A DNA stretch of 64,000 nucleotides from Cymbidium sinense (lineage: Eukaryota; Streptophyta; Magnoliopsida; Asparagales; Orchidaceae): NCBI GenBank assembly GCA_021442155.1, contig CM038214.1, forward strand, positions 144,556,488-144,620,487. The letters run 5' to 3'. Positions within the stretch are counted from its first letter, which is position 1. Each line of letters begins with the position of its first letter. Below are positions 35,431 through 47,919 of the stretch, piece by piece. A model generated the notes under the pieces. The model made no database searches and was not told where the DNA came from. It saw only the letters and a list, made by a program, of their open reading frames with translations. Position numbers and translations under genes: made by a program.

Positions 35431-37376
35431 CCACAAAAAAAGGGTTACAAGATCCTTAAGAGGGTATAAACTCCAAAACTATTGCTCAAAGAGCTACAAT
35501 CAGCCTAGAGAGTAAATCCCCTATCTAAGTACATCCAAAAGCAAAATAAAAGATAAAATGAAAGCAAAAGATACAAAATGATTAACAAAGAGAAGGCAAT
35601 GGATAGATCTGGGCCAAAGCTCATCAGGATGAGAGAATGCATGCCACTAGGGAGCAAACCTGCAAGAGAAGGAGAAAAATGCATCTATATGTAGAAAGAT
35701 AAAAATTAGCACAGTTAGAGTAATACAAACAAAGTGGAAGGTAAAAGCGATAAACCGAGAAAATTATAGAGAGTGTGAGAAGGCTCGTCACACCAAATTG
35801 TGGCAGATGTAGATATGAGCATCCAAACTTCAGCGGAAGGGTTACATCACAAGATCTACTACCAAACCAAAAAGGAGTGAAATCATCTCAGCCATCATAG
35901 CCTACAAACCTGTGGGAAGATATCAACCATTTGGTGAAAGTCTTATGAGCCTTAATACCTGCAAACCTAAACAAATCCATATACACTATAGAAAAGGAGA
36001 CAACAAAGAGCAGAATGGAGATAAGTATCACCACTATAGTCACCATAGCATGAGAATCCCTACCCATATAAAATTGAACCATCTTCGCCACATCCACCTT
36101 ATTAATACCAGATCCAAGAGTAAAATTAAGCCATCAGGAAAACCCACCACAGGTAAACAACAGAAAAGGCCAGGCTGAAGATACAAACAATAGACAATCG
36201 GCTGAAAAGCGTGCTGAAATCCTGCTAAGCATATCAATTAGTATGTAAATAACACCATCCCAAATCATATGAAACTTATAGGATAGAAAATAGCTTAGGA
36301 ATATAGCCCATAAAAAGGATACCCATTCAGATTAAACATTGTAGATGTTAACAAACACCAAGTTAATAGCATAAACACAATAGGAACTGCATAAGTCAGA
36401 ACAGAACCAAGATGGGAATGTTGCAGTAGATTAGATAGACCACAAGCCACAGGTGATAAGATGCACCCCACCGCAAACAACACAAAAAAAATAATCAGAG
36501 AAACAACCCCAGAAGTAGCTTGTTGGGCATAAAACCCGATAATCCATTCAGTCAACAACCAAGGCAGTAAACCAAGACATCGGACCAAATATTGCACCCA
36601 ATAGAGGGTAATCCAGTCAGTAACAGTAGTATTACATAGACCCAAAATGGGGATCAGAAGAAAATGATCATTATAATCCTTCAAGATAAGGAAAAGTAGA
36701 CCATCATCTAATCCAACATCATCAATAAAATTAGGATGAAAGGAAGGCAAGAATCAAATCCAATCTTGTAAAGAAATAGTAGTAATAACAATTAAATTAA
36801 ACATTCTTCCCTTACAGGTTGAGGAAGGGGGGTTGGTGAGCAAAATAGGAGCCACAGCCTTATTTAAGAGGGAAAATACAAATAAAGAAGGGCCCACCAT
36901 GAAGCTGTACAAAGCATAGCAAACCAACAACTGCAGTAACAAAGGCATGAGTGTCCAATCAGGTAGCCAGAATAAAAAATAGTTTGAGAATAAAAGAAAG
37001 ACAGAAACTCTCAATCATGAAAAGAAAAGCAAAATACAAGAAGTCCCAAAAAATAGTATTGATGACAAGCAGTCCATCCCTGTAGATCAAAAAATAAGAC
37101 ATCTCCATCCAGTAGATTAGGGAAACAAGAAGCACATTTCCATTAGCAAGGGAAACAACAGATATAGTAAGACCCCAAAAAAAGATTGGATAATTAACAG
37201 AAAGCCAACAGCAAATGCTATAGAGCACACAATAGAACCAAAAAAGATTATCAGGGAAATGCATCAGTAAAATGAAGAGAGCAATAACAACAAAAAACAA
37301 AAGATAAATAAAAGATGGCCATACAGATAAAATAAAGTAATACAAGTTGTAATTAGGCTAAAACATTGGATGAAAT
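35431..37376 (-). other. LINE 4 3' region with long hydrophobic open frames
   Basis: About 1.9 kb. On minus, 37014-36754 and 36750-36295 are in the same frame, separated by a single stop (about 240 codons in all), and 37345-36959 overlaps in another frame. The peptides are very hydrophobic (for example VVSLIIFFVLFAVGCIL) and would look like multi-span membrane segments, but no family is recognised. U-rich composition is the simpler explanation. Patches align with the 3' regions of LINEs 1 and 2. Confidence 0.55.
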
Positions 37377-37568
37377 TAGTTTTTGAGATAAGGAAGTTCA
37401 GTAATGTCCAAATTAACCAATCCACGCAAATGTTTAGGAAGTGTAAGCTAATCAAAGAATTTTATTCCATCTAGTCTAGCACCTGAAGGTAATCAACACA
37501 CGCATCGCCTTCATGCCAAACATGAGTGATTTTAAAATAGAGTTGAGATAGGAGAGCTCTAGTATGCT

Positions 37569-37868
37569 TTAGAGGCATACAATTTTGAATTCTTTGGTGG
37601 AAGTCAGATCAATCAACAACTGGGTGTCCACCTCAATCCAAATATTGAGCCAACCTTTTTGTAGGCAAATCTCAATAGCTTTGTTAACGGCCATTAGCTC
37701 TGCAAAGAGAACAGAACATGTAGTAAGAGGATAAGCAAAGGCACATAAAACATTACCATTAAGGTTTCTGAAAATGCCACCACAACCAAAAGCATTTTGA
37801 GAAACGGAGCCATCAGTATTAATTTTAATAATATTTTCATGAGGTTTTCCAATAAACAAGTTTATCAT
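37569..37868 (-). pseudogene. LINE 4 ORF2 RNase H domain
   Basis: A 99-codon open frame: KINTDGSVSQNAFGCGGIF (catalytic Asp in NTDGS), then NVLCAFAYPL, AELMAVNKAIEICL with the Glu, and LNIWIEVDTQLLIDL with the second Asp. It is the most complete RNase H in the window. The C-terminal end continues to ~37380 in a shifted frame. Confidence 0.88.
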
Positions 37869-38563
37869 CTTTCTGATTATGGTTAAAACCTAGTTTTTTG
37901 GCCACAGATTTGTAGCCCTTAAATTGACTGTAGTTAATTAAATTGGCATTAAATAAAGCATAGATTTTATCTTTAATTCTAACAATTTTTCCTCTTATGG
38001 TTCATAGGAATCCCATGATGTTTTGCATCATTTCTGTCCATCCATATGAACCATATCAAAGTGATAGTAGTTATCACTTTAATGTGGCCTTTAATAGTAT
38101 TTTCAAAATAAACCTCAAGAAGTTGATAAAGCATAAAGGATCCATTGAATTTGTCAATATTAAAAAATTCATCATACCAAACCCAAAGTTTGGAAGCAAT
38201 GGCTTCATTAATAAATACATGATTGACATTCTCAATGTGAAAGTAGCAGTAGCATTTTGAAGGTAAGTAAAAACCTTTACCCTACACCAAGGAATCATCA
38301 GGGATGAAATTTTTTAAAATTATCCAAGTTAGAATAGAGTAAGAAATAGGGATAGTGTTATTCCAAAGTTTAAAAAATACATTAGAGAAATCATGAGCTT
38401 CTCTAATATGAATCTAGACATCTTTAAGGTTGAAGTCACCATTTTGAGAAAGCTGAAAAAGAATCTTATCATGATTGCTAGGGATGATAGGGATGGTAGT
38501 AAGCTTATCTATAAGAGAGATAGGGATATAGTCAATAAGGTTACTATTGTTCCACTTATTATT

Positions 38564-39664
38564 CTACCAGAAAGAGTTCACTTTAATAACAGCATTGGAG
38601 TCGGTAGAAAGTAAATCATCAATAGAGCCACTGCCAGTCCAATTATCTTGCCAAAAGAAGGAAGTTCCATAGTTAATCCCTAAAGAAATTAAGGATTCAA
38701 CCTCCCATTTGATGGAACAAATTCTTTTCCATACATGAGAATCTCCCACTTTGTAAGGGCAAATGAGAGGGTGCTTACCCTGGCAATATTTAACAGTCAT
38801 GAATTTAGCCCAAAGACTATTGTTGCTCCTAAAATTCCACCAATGTTTATAAGAAAATGCAGTGATAGCTTCCCTGATTGGCATATAGCCAAGCCCACCT
38901 TCAACAAGAGTGCCATAGCTTTTATACCAAGAGGTCCAATGCATTCTTTTAGTAGAATTGTTAGAACCCCAGAAGAATTTATTAAGGAGGCACTCAATTC
39001 TGTTAATGGTAGAATTGGTCGGCATAATGGTTTGACTAAGATATAAAGGCATGGAGTTAAGGGTAATCTTAATCAAAGTGAGCCTTCCACCAAATGAGAG
39101 TAAATAAAATTCCCAAACAAAAATTTTATTTGAGATTTTTTGGATTAACTCAACAAAAAGATGTGATCTTTTTTGACCTTTAAAAAGAGGAGCACCAAGA
39201 TATTTAATAGGAAGTTGTTGTTGCAAAAAATTAGTGATTCTCAAGATTTGGTTGATCTTATTACTAAAAATTTTAGAGGAAGGAATAAAACAACTTTTGC
39301 CTTCGTTAAGAAAGAGACCATTTTCGTTTCCAAATTTATTTAAAAAATTCTTAATATTTTTAATGTGATGAATAGAGGCATTGTAAAAGATAATGAAATC
39401 ATCAGTAAAACTAAGATGAGAGACAGGAAAACCACCTTGAGTTCTAAAAGACATGCTTGGATTATTATTGAAAAGGTCATGAAGGCTCCTCGAAAGATAT
39501 TCAATAGCAATAATAAAAAGAGAAGGAGATAAGGGATCCCCTTGTCTCAAGCCATGCATAGAAGGGAAGAAATCTAAGGCCTCACCATTCAAGATAATAG
39601 AGAACCAAACATTGCTAATACAATTTTTAATGAGGAAGATAAATTTATCAGAAAAACTAAACAA
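38564..39664 (-). pseudogene. LINE 4 reverse transcriptase core (366-codon open frame)
   Basis: The palm and thumb part of ORF2, copying element RNA at the nicked target. Visible motifs: [14 protein letters not shown] at residues 37-50; the catalytic box SFTDDFIIF with Asp88-Asp89 (Thr replaces the usual Ala of FADD); GLFLNEGKSCF; LPIKYLGAPLFKGQKRS; LSFGGRLTLIK; EGGLGYMPIREA; FSYKHWWNFR; KYCQGKHPLICPYKVGDS; FFWQDNW. All are standard for plant L1-like elements and in the usual order. The frame lacks the N-terminal fingers, which lie upstream in broken frames, so this is part of ORF2 and not a separate gene. Confidence 0.92.
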
Positions 39665-41489
39665 ATGAATAATTTGGAAGAGGAAATTCTAAGAGAGGTT
39701 GTCAAAAGCTTTAGAGATGTACAATTTGAATAGGATGTTACCACATCTGATAGAAGCATCCAGATCATGAATCAGCTCTTGGGCAAGAAGAATGTTATCA
39801 GATATAGCTCAACCTTTAACGAAACTAGTTTGGTTGAGGGAAATAATTTTAGGAAGCAGAGGACTAATTCTATTGGCAATCAATTTAGAAATTAGTTTAT
39901 GAAAGAAGGTGCAAAGGCTGATAGGTCTGAAATCGCCCCAAGATTTAGGATTATTAATTTTAGGAATGAGGACAATGGAAGTGCTAGAAAAATATCTAGG
40001 TAAGGGATTGCCATTAAAGAAATCAATGACAACATCGACTAAATCATACTTAATAATAGGCCAACAATGCTAAAAAAATTGAGTCGTATAGCCTTTAGTG
40101 CCAGCAATAGATTTAACATTCATGCTATTAAGAATTCTACTAATCTCAGCTTCCATAGGAACCATATTAAGAAGATAATTATCATCATTAGTAATTGTTG
40201 AGGGAATCAAGTGGGAGTTGGAGATAGCTTATGAAGGAAGGTTCTTGTTCAATAAGTTTTTAAAATGATGGGTGACAGAATCTTTAATATCATTATTATC
40301 AGTGATCCAGTTGTTGTTATCACTTTTAATTTTTTTAATAGAGTTTAATGCTCGCTTTTTTTTTGGAAAAGAGCATGGAAATATTTGATATTTCTGTCAT
40401 CATCAGCAATATGTTTGCTAGCAGCCTTTTAACGCCAGTAGGTTTCTTCCATATTCTGATACCTGACCAAGTTATCTTTGGCTTCATTCAAGTCCTCAAG
40501 TTTAGTGGAATCATTTAAAACAAAATTTTCAAGAGAACAAACCAATTATTCCATGTTTTTGATATTGGCAAAGAGATTTTTAAAATGATGCTTGTTCCAC
40601 CAATTAATGTTTGTTTAAGCCTTTTAAGCCAGGTGAATCATGCCTTTAATGTAATTATCGTGAAGGGGCCATCCAATTGATGGAGACAACATTTAAGAAA
40701 TCAATGTGTTGGATCCACATAGTTTGGAATCTGAAAGAGGTAGAGGAGGTTAATCTATTATAGAGATTTCTAAAAAATATCAAAAGAGGAGCATGATCAG
40801 ACAAAGTTCTACTCAAATGCTCAACTGAAGTATGAGGCCATTAATTGATCCAGAGAGAATTAAAAGAATCTATCATAGTCTAGAGTTATGCCAAGTATAA
40901 TCCAAACCCGAATAGCCAATATCAATCAGATTGCAATCAAGAATCATATTAGAAAATTCTTCCATGGAATGAATGTTTAGAGAGCAACCTCTCCTTCTTT
41001 CTATGGAAGAGAGAATATTGTTAAAATCACCCCTACCAACCAGAGTTTTTTGACCGAGGAGGCAAAGGTTCTTAAATTATCCCAAAGGATGTTGCTACTC
41101 GCTCTATTACAAGAAGCATAAATAAAGGAACCTAGAGAAGAGAAATCACCTAATGAGATGTGGACATTAACCAATTGTTGAAGATCATCAAGGATAGATA
41201 TATTGATTAAATTATTCCAAAAACACCAAATAAAATTACTAATATTAAAAAAGAAGTTGTGAAAGCTGAGTGTTCTAGCAACATGGTTGATCTTAGAAGA
41301 GTGTATGAAATGTTCAATAATAAGAAAGGCTATGTTATGAATACGATAGAGACTTATAATATGGTTGTAGATAATGAGAGTCTCAATACCTCAAACATTC
41401 CAAATTAGTAAGTTGATCATCAGAAAATAAGAAAAGAAAATAAAAGGAATAACTAAAGATATAATAAAGTAAGAAGAAAAGGGAAATAG

Positions 41490-43010
41490 AGACATTTATT
41501 TATGGGAAGTTAGGGAAGATCTAGTAGTTCTAGTGGAGCTATTGGTGAACATTTTTCTTTAAGTTATTTTTTTAAATAGTTTGAAAAGGTCTATCTTTGT
41601 CTAACGAATCACCATCTGAGAGAGACTGATTTGTGATATTCAAAATAGGACCTATATCAATCAAAGCATTTCTAATGGTAATTTCCCCTTCCTCAATGTC
41701 AGAATTAAGCTAAGAGAGTGGGTTAGCATGCATATCACTCTCAAGAGTAGGAGAAGGAGATGTTCTGAAACCATTAATAGTGTAGATTTTAGGATCAATT
41801 TTAGAATTAGTTTTCAGATTTTGTTCCATCATCAAAGGATCAGCTCCAAAATTTGTTTTCAGATTTTGTTCCAACCTCAAATTTCCATTCAAATCACCAC
41901 TAAGGATCATATGAGTCTTCTCGGGTTGACTAGCCAAGAGGGGTAGGTTAGACTAAATCAATGTATTGTATTGAGTAGGAAAATTATTACAATTAGAAGG
42001 ACTGATAATCAAGCTATCATTTGCCTCCTCAAGAACCTCATTAGGAGTGTCTTTAACTTGCTCAGATTGCTCTCCATTAGACAAAGCAGTGGATACAAAA
42101 GCAGTAGGGGTAGGCATTGGATTCCCATTTTGAGTGACCTTAGGCACATAAGTAAATTTACTGACTTTATTATTTGATAGAGTAGGATTAGGATCAGGAA
42201 AATTTTTCTTTTTAAGTTGTGGATGCAACACAAAATATTCAGAATGACGTGACCATGAATTTTATAGTGTGTGCAAAAAAAAGGAAAATTCTCAAATTCA
42301 ACTTTTTGATTATAATCGAACTTCTCAGAGCCAATCCAAACTTCTTTAGGATGCTTTTTAGAGATATCAATTTCAACCAAAATATGAGCAAATCGTGATC
42401 TCACAATGATGATCAATTTGAAGATGCGGCCAAAGAGAGTCCCAACTGCAAAAAGAACTTGATGTGTAACAAAATGTATTCTCATATTAGGAAGAGCTGA
42501 CCATATAGGAACAACTGGGGATTCCTCTTTTATATCAAAAAGAGGAGACCATTTTAGAAGACACATTTGACAATTAAAAACAAAGTAAGAGCGATGTGCA
42601 AAAACTCTTGAATAATCTAAGTCATTAGAGAGCTAAATTAAAACATGCCTTGGATCAGTCAATATACTAAAGAAAGCACCTGAAAGTTTAAGGCTATGAA
42701 AAAAAGATCGGATGTTATCGAGAGTTGTCCGTCGTAAGGAAAATTTATCAACTAAAGTTAATTCATAAGGCTTTGCCAACTTTTCCACATCTAGATCCGA
42801 ACACATAATCTATGGCATGCCATGAAATGAGGTCGAGATCAAATTCACTGAAGCATTAGGGGAAAGGTTCTTACCAGATAATGTGTCTTAAAGGACTTAA
42901 CTGCAGGCAGAGTAGCGGATGATTTCGGATCCACAATTCCATGTAATTCTGATGCCCTAGCAGATGCCTCTAAGATGGAGAAGCCGTGGTAAGTGGTTCC
43001 AACTATAGAA
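41490..43010 (-). pseudogene. LINE 4 ORF1 (DUF4283-like, zinc knuckle damaged)
   Basis: The best part is 42009-42566 (185 codons): LLKWSPLFDIKEESPVVPIW, PNMRIHFVTHQVLFAVGTLFG, VEIDISKKHPKEVWIGSEKF and FFCTHYKIHGH. The zinc knuckle has lost its second Cys (Tyr instead) and, after a one-base shift, its last Cys region. The C-terminal acidic tail (41710-41937) contains repeated MEQNLKTN. The N-terminal ~100 codons are interrupted by stops (42700-43000). The start is not clear. Confidence 0.8.
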
Positions 43011-43131
43011 AGAAACTCACATGAGGCCAGAGATAAATGATCAAAGAAATCAATGAGAATGATAAGAAATTGAAAATCAAGTAAATCATATTGAGGAAGG
43101 AAAAATGAAATGGCAGAGCACCCTTTTGAGA

Positions 43132-44599
43132 GGTTTAAGATTTAGGTTTAAGTTTAGGATTTAGTTTAGTTTAGGATTTTTAGTTTATTTTATTTAGTTT
43201 TGGTTTAGGTTTAGGATTTAGGTTTATGATTTTAAGTTTAGGTTTAGGTTTAGGTTTTAGGTTTAGGTTTATGATTATTATTTTAAGTTTAGATTTAGGA
43301 TTTAGTTTAGGTTTAGGATTTAGTTTATTTTAGGTTTAGGATTTAGGTTTAGGATTTAGGGTTAGGTTAGGATTTAAGGTTTAGTTTAGGTTTAAGTTTA
43401 AGATTTTGATTTAGGTTTAGGATTTATTTTAGTTTAGGATTTAGGTTTAGTTTAGTTTAGGTGGATTTTGTGGGTTTAGATAGTTATGGTAAGGTTTAGG
43501 GTCAGTTAGGGTTAAGTTTAGGAGTTTAGGGTAGTAGGGTAGGGTTTAGGTTTAAGGTTTAGAGTTTTAGTTTTTGGTTTAGGTATGTTTTCTTAATTTT
43601 ATTTTATTTTATTTTTTTAGTTACAAACTCATTTTAGATTTATTTAGTTTATTTTTTTATTTAGTTTACTTTATTTTTTTAATTTAGGTTTATTTTAGAA
43701 TTATTTAATTTAGTTTTATTTATTTTAGGTTTATTTTTTATTTTTAGTTTATTTTAGGTTTAGTTAGTGGGTTTATTTTTAGTTAAGTTTTATTTTATTT
43801 TATTTTAAGTTTAAGTTTTATTTTTTTTAGGTTTAGGTTTATTTTATTTTCTTTATAATCTATTAGGTATTTATTTTGGTTTATTTTAAGTTTTGTTTTA
43901 GGTTTATTTTAGTTTATTTATTTTATTTGGTTTATGAAATTTATTTTAGGTTTAGGTTTTATTTATTTTAGTTTAGTTTATTTTAGGTCGGTTTAGGTTT
44001 ATTTTATTTTATTTTAGGTTTAGTTTAGGTTTTATTTTATTTTATTTTCAAGTTTTATTTTTTGGTTTATTTTTTTGGTTTAGGTTTTTATTTAGTTCTT
44101 ATTTTATTTTTTTTAGGTTTATTTTTTTATTTTAGGTTTAGTTTTTATTTTATTTATGTTTTTTTATATTTTTTAGTTTACTTTAGGTTTTTATTTATTT
44201 TATTTTAGTTTAGTTTTTATTATTTTTTTATTTTCTTTTTAGTTTTAGGTTTAGGTTTACATTTTAGTTTATGTTTTTGTTTTATTTTTTAATTTTATTT
44301 TACTTAAGGTTTAGGTTTTTTTATTTATTTTATTTTTAGATTTTATTTAGTTTAGATTTAGGTTTTTAGGGTTTAGGGTTTAAGGTTTAGGGTTTGAGGT
44401 TTAAGGTTTGGGGTTTAAAGGTTTAGGGTTTTTTGATTTTAGGGTTTGGGTTTGTTTAGGCTTTAGGGTTTATATTTTAGGCTTTAGGGTTTAGTGTTTT
44501 AGGGTTTAGGGCTTAGGGTTTAGAGTTTCACAATTTAGGGTTTAGGGTTTAGATTTTATGTTTATGGTTCAAGTTTTAGTTTAGGGTTTAAGGTTTTTG
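43132..44599 (+). repeat. Telomere-like tract
   Basis: 43132-43560 consists of TTTAGG/TTTAGGATTTAGG hexamer-like variants (GGATTTAGGTTTA is frequent). A long T-rich block follows, then a TTTAGGG-rich block from ~44350 with CTTTAGGG and TTTAAGG variants. Around 43612-43660 a diverged anchor (AGTTACAAACTCATTTTAG) resembles the one at ~33657. No gene is seen. Confidence 0.8.
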
Positions 44600-45055
44600 G
44601 TTTTTTAACATAGAACAAAATTAGATTCAACATTTCTTCTTTTCAATTTTATCAACCAAGTAACACACCAAGTTATCTAAGACACAAGTGATGACATAGA
44701 TGAAAAATGAGCAAGCATAGAGCAAATCAAAAACCCTAGATAACTAGAACTGCTCTACCAGAAGATAGTTCCATCAAGCAGATCGATCACTATTCTTCTT
44801 TTCTCCTCCCATCGAACCACACTAGCTCTCAAGTAGTGGGATCCACCATCATATCCCTTATCTCTCCCTCCGCCACCACCATGGCTTTAACCTCCTCCGC
44901 TCCTCCCACCTCCATAACCACCACTACTATGACCACCACCTCCAGATCCCCCACCACCACTACGATAACCGCCACTTTCTCCTTCACCTCCTCCTCCAGA
45001 TTTAGACAGAGCCTGGCTCACGGTGATGTTCATGTCGTCAAGGTTCTGTCCATTC
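44600..45055 (-). pseudogene. GRP7-like fragment, copy 5
   Basis: The consensus junction TGTCCATTC next to TTAGGGTTTAGG (minus 5' end), the RRM end with AQSR-like residues shifted, a Gly-rich tail with deletions, and a 3' UTR with GATGACATAGATGAAAAATGAGC, ending in an A-rich run. The antisense Ser/Thr-rich frame at 44836-45066 is only its shadow. Pseudogene. Confidence 0.85.
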
Positions 45056-45307
45056 TTAGGGTTTAGGTTTATTAGGTTTTAGGATTTAGGTTTATTTTTA
45101 AATTTATTTAATTACTTTAAGTTTAAGTTTAGTGTCTTGGGTTTATGGTTTAGGGATTAGGTTTAGAGTTTAGGGTTTACAATTTTAAGGTTTTTTGCTT
45201 CTAAGGTTTAAGGTTTAGGATTAGAGTTTATGGTTTAGGATTTAGGGTTTAGGGATTAGGGTTGTAGGTTTAGAGTTTAGGGTTTAGGGTTTAGGGGGTT
45301 TAAGGTT

Positions 45308-45340
45308 TTTTTTTTAAATTAAGTAAACCAATAGGTTTAC
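45308..45340. repeat. Anchor motif A5
   Basis: T10, then AAATTAAGTAAACCAATAGG; core 45318-45327, 263 bp from the GRP copy 5 junction. Confidence 0.75.
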
Positions 45341-46967
45341 ATTTATTTAGAATATTTAGTTATTTTATTTATGTTATTTTACTTTATTTTTTTTTTATTT
45401 AGGTTTATTTTTTTAATTTATTTTAGTTTATTTATCTTAATTTAAGTTTCTTATTTTAGTTTATTTTTTAGGTTTATATTTAGGTTTATTTTTTAGTTGA
45501 GCTTTTTTTATTTTATTTTTTAGGTTTAGGTTTTAATTTTATTTTATTTTATTTTGGGTTTAAGTTTTTATTTTATGTTTTTAACTTGAGGATTAGGATT
45601 TTATTTTAAGTTTATTTTTAGGTTTTACTATTTAGTTTAGGCTTAGGTTTATTTTAGTTTAGAATAGGTCTAGGTTTAGTTTTTTTTAGGTTTAGGTTTA
45701 GGTTTTATTTAATTTTGTTTAGGTTTAGGTTTATTTTATTTAGTTTATTTTATTTTTATTTTATGTTTAGTTTTTTTTTTAAGTTTAGGGTTTTGGTTTT
45801 ATTTTTCATTTATATTTAGATTTATTTTTTATATTTAAGTTTTTATTTATTTTTTATTTTAAGTTTATTTTATTGTTATTTTTCTTTAGTTTTTATTTTA
45901 TTTAGGGTTTTTATTCTTAGGTTTATTCCATTTTTCAGTTTAGTTTAGGCTTTTATTTTTTTTTAATTTACATTATTTTTATTTTGTTATTTTATTCTAT
46001 TTTAGGTTTAGGTTTAGATATAGTTTTATTTTATTTTATGATTTTCTTTACATTTTTGGTATTTTCTTTTTTTATTTTTAGGTTTTATTTAGTTTATTTT
46101 ATTTATTTATTTTAGTTTATTTATTTTTTTATTTTATTTAGGTTCAATTTTTATTTTAATTTAATTTAGTTTGTTCATTTTTGGTTTATTTATTTTCGTT
46201 TATGTTTTTTATTTTAGTTTATTTTTTGGTTTAGGTTTAGGTTTATGTTTATTTTTTAGTTTACTTTTATTTTTATTTTATTTTTTAGTTTACTTTTATT
46301 TTTATTTTATTTTTTAGGTATAGATTTTAATTTTTATAATTAGGTTTAGGTTTAACTATTAATTTTATTTTCTTAGGTTTAGGTTTTTGATTTTTATTTT
46401 AGGTTCATTTTTAGGTTTTATTTTTTAGCTTAGTTTTAGCTTTATTTTTAGTTTATTTTATTTAATTTAGTTTAGGGTATAGGTTTAGTTTATTTTAGGT
46501 TTAGGTTAAGGTTTTATTTGTTTTAGTTTAGGTTTAGGTTTAATTTATATTGTTTATTTTAAGTTTAGGTTTTTTTTAGTTTTGGGTTTAAGTTTTATTT
46601 ATTCTTAATTTTTAAGTTTATTTTTTAGGTTTAGGTTTTTATTTTATTTTTGGTTTATTTTAATTTTATTTTATATTTAGTTTTTATTATATTTTGGTTC
46701 TTTAATTTTTAGTTTAGTTTAGGTTTTTATTTAATTAATTTTAGTTTAGTTTTTTATTTCATTTTACTTTTAATTTAATTTAGGTTTAAGTGTATTTATT
46801 TATTTTAATTTTAGGTTTAGGTTTTTAAATTTTTAGGGTTTAAGGTTTAGGGTTTATGATTTAGGGTTTAAGGTTTGCGGTTTAGGGTTTAGGGTTGTAG
46901 ATTTGGGGTTTAGACTTTAGGGTTTAAGGTTAATTTTAGGGTTTAGGGTTTAGACAGGTTTTTTTAT

Positions 46968-47000
46968 TTTTTTTATTTTAATTAAGTAAACCATTAGGAT
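46968..47000. repeat. Anchor motif A6
   Basis: T-rich lead, then ATTAAGTAAACCATTAGG; core 46981-46990. Confidence 0.7.
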
Positions 47001-47919
47001 TAGTTTATTTAATATATTCTTTTATTTTATTTATTTTGTTACTTAATTTTAATTTTTTTTGGTTTATTTTATTTTATTTAGTTTCATTTATTTATTTTAA
47101 TTTTATTTATTTTAGTTTAGGTTTTATTTTTATTTATTTTTAGGTTTAGGTTATGGTTTAGGTTTATTTTTTAATTTAATTTAATTTTTATTATATTTTT
47201 TAGGTATAGGTTTTATTCTTTATAATTTTTGTTTAGGTTTATGTTTTTATTTTATTTTTTAAGTTTAGGTTTTAGGTTTTATTTTAGTTTTATTTTATGT
47301 TTTATATTTTATAGGTTTAGGTTAGATTTTAGTTTATTTTATTTTATTTATTTAGGTTTAGGTTTAGGTTTAGTTTAGGATTTGGTTTAGGTTTTACTTA
47401 TTTTAGTTTAGGTTTAGGTTTTAATTTTTTTATTAATTCAGAGTTTCAATTTTATATTTTTTAATTTTAGGTTTTATATTTTGGTTTATTTTTTTATTTT
47501 AAGCTTTTATTTAGTTTTTATTTTATTTTATTTTAAGTTTATTTTATTTTTATTGTAAGTTTAGTTTTTATTTTATTTAGGTTTTTTATTTTTTAGTTTA
47601 GTTTAGGTTTTTATTTATTTTATTTTAATTTAGTTTTAATTTTTTTTATTTACATTTAGATTTAGGTTTTATTTAGTTTAGGTTTTAGCTTTTCATGGTT
47701 TAGGGTTTAGGGTTTAAGATTTAGGGTTTGGGGTTTATGGTTTATGATTTAGGATTTAGGATTTATGGTTTAGTGTTTAGGGTTTAGGTTTTAGGGTTTA
47801 GGGTTTATGGTTTAGGGTTTAGGGTTTAGGATTTTTAGGGTTTAGGGTTTAGGGCTAAGGGTTTAGGTTTTAGGTTTAGGGTTCAAGTTCTAGTTTAGGG
47901 TTTAACATTTTTGGTTATA

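Larger units (their letters stand above)
37377..41420 (-). pseudogene. LINE 4 ORF2 (endonuclease-reverse transcriptase-RNase H), few breaks
   Basis: Start at ATG 41420: M-I-N-L-L-I-W-N-V, then TGA at the Arg position of WNxRG, which a CGA-to-TGA change would explain. The endonuclease is further broken (40640-41400). The reverse transcriptase N-part (39900-40340) is in short frames. The core is intact in 38564-39664. zf-RVT lies at ~38150-38330 and RNase H at 37569-37868. Activity is excluded by the endonuclease stop and frameshifts unless these are consensus errors. Confidence 0.87.
35391..43131 (-). mobile_element. LINE 4: L1-like retrotransposon, subfamily A, best preserved
   Basis: T10 at 35391-35400 is the poly(A) tail, directly against CCCCTAAATCC. 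The minus order is a 5' end near 43131, ORF1, ORF2, a ~2 kb 3' region, AATAAA, hairpin and tail. The reverse transcriptase holds a 366-codon open frame, the longest in the window, suggesting this copy is among the younger ones. ORF1 and the endonuclease are broken. The 5' leader differs from subfamily B. Flanked by telomere-like repeat on both sides. Confidence 0.9.
45056..47919 (+). repeat. Telomere-like tract with two anchors
   Basis: TTTAGGG-like repeat (45056-45310), anchor at 45318-45327, T-rich block (45340-46820), G-rich block (46830-46950), anchor at 46981-46990, T-rich block to ~47690, then a G-rich block before GRP copy 6. The second interval resembles a copy of the first. No gene is seen. 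Confidence 0.8.
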
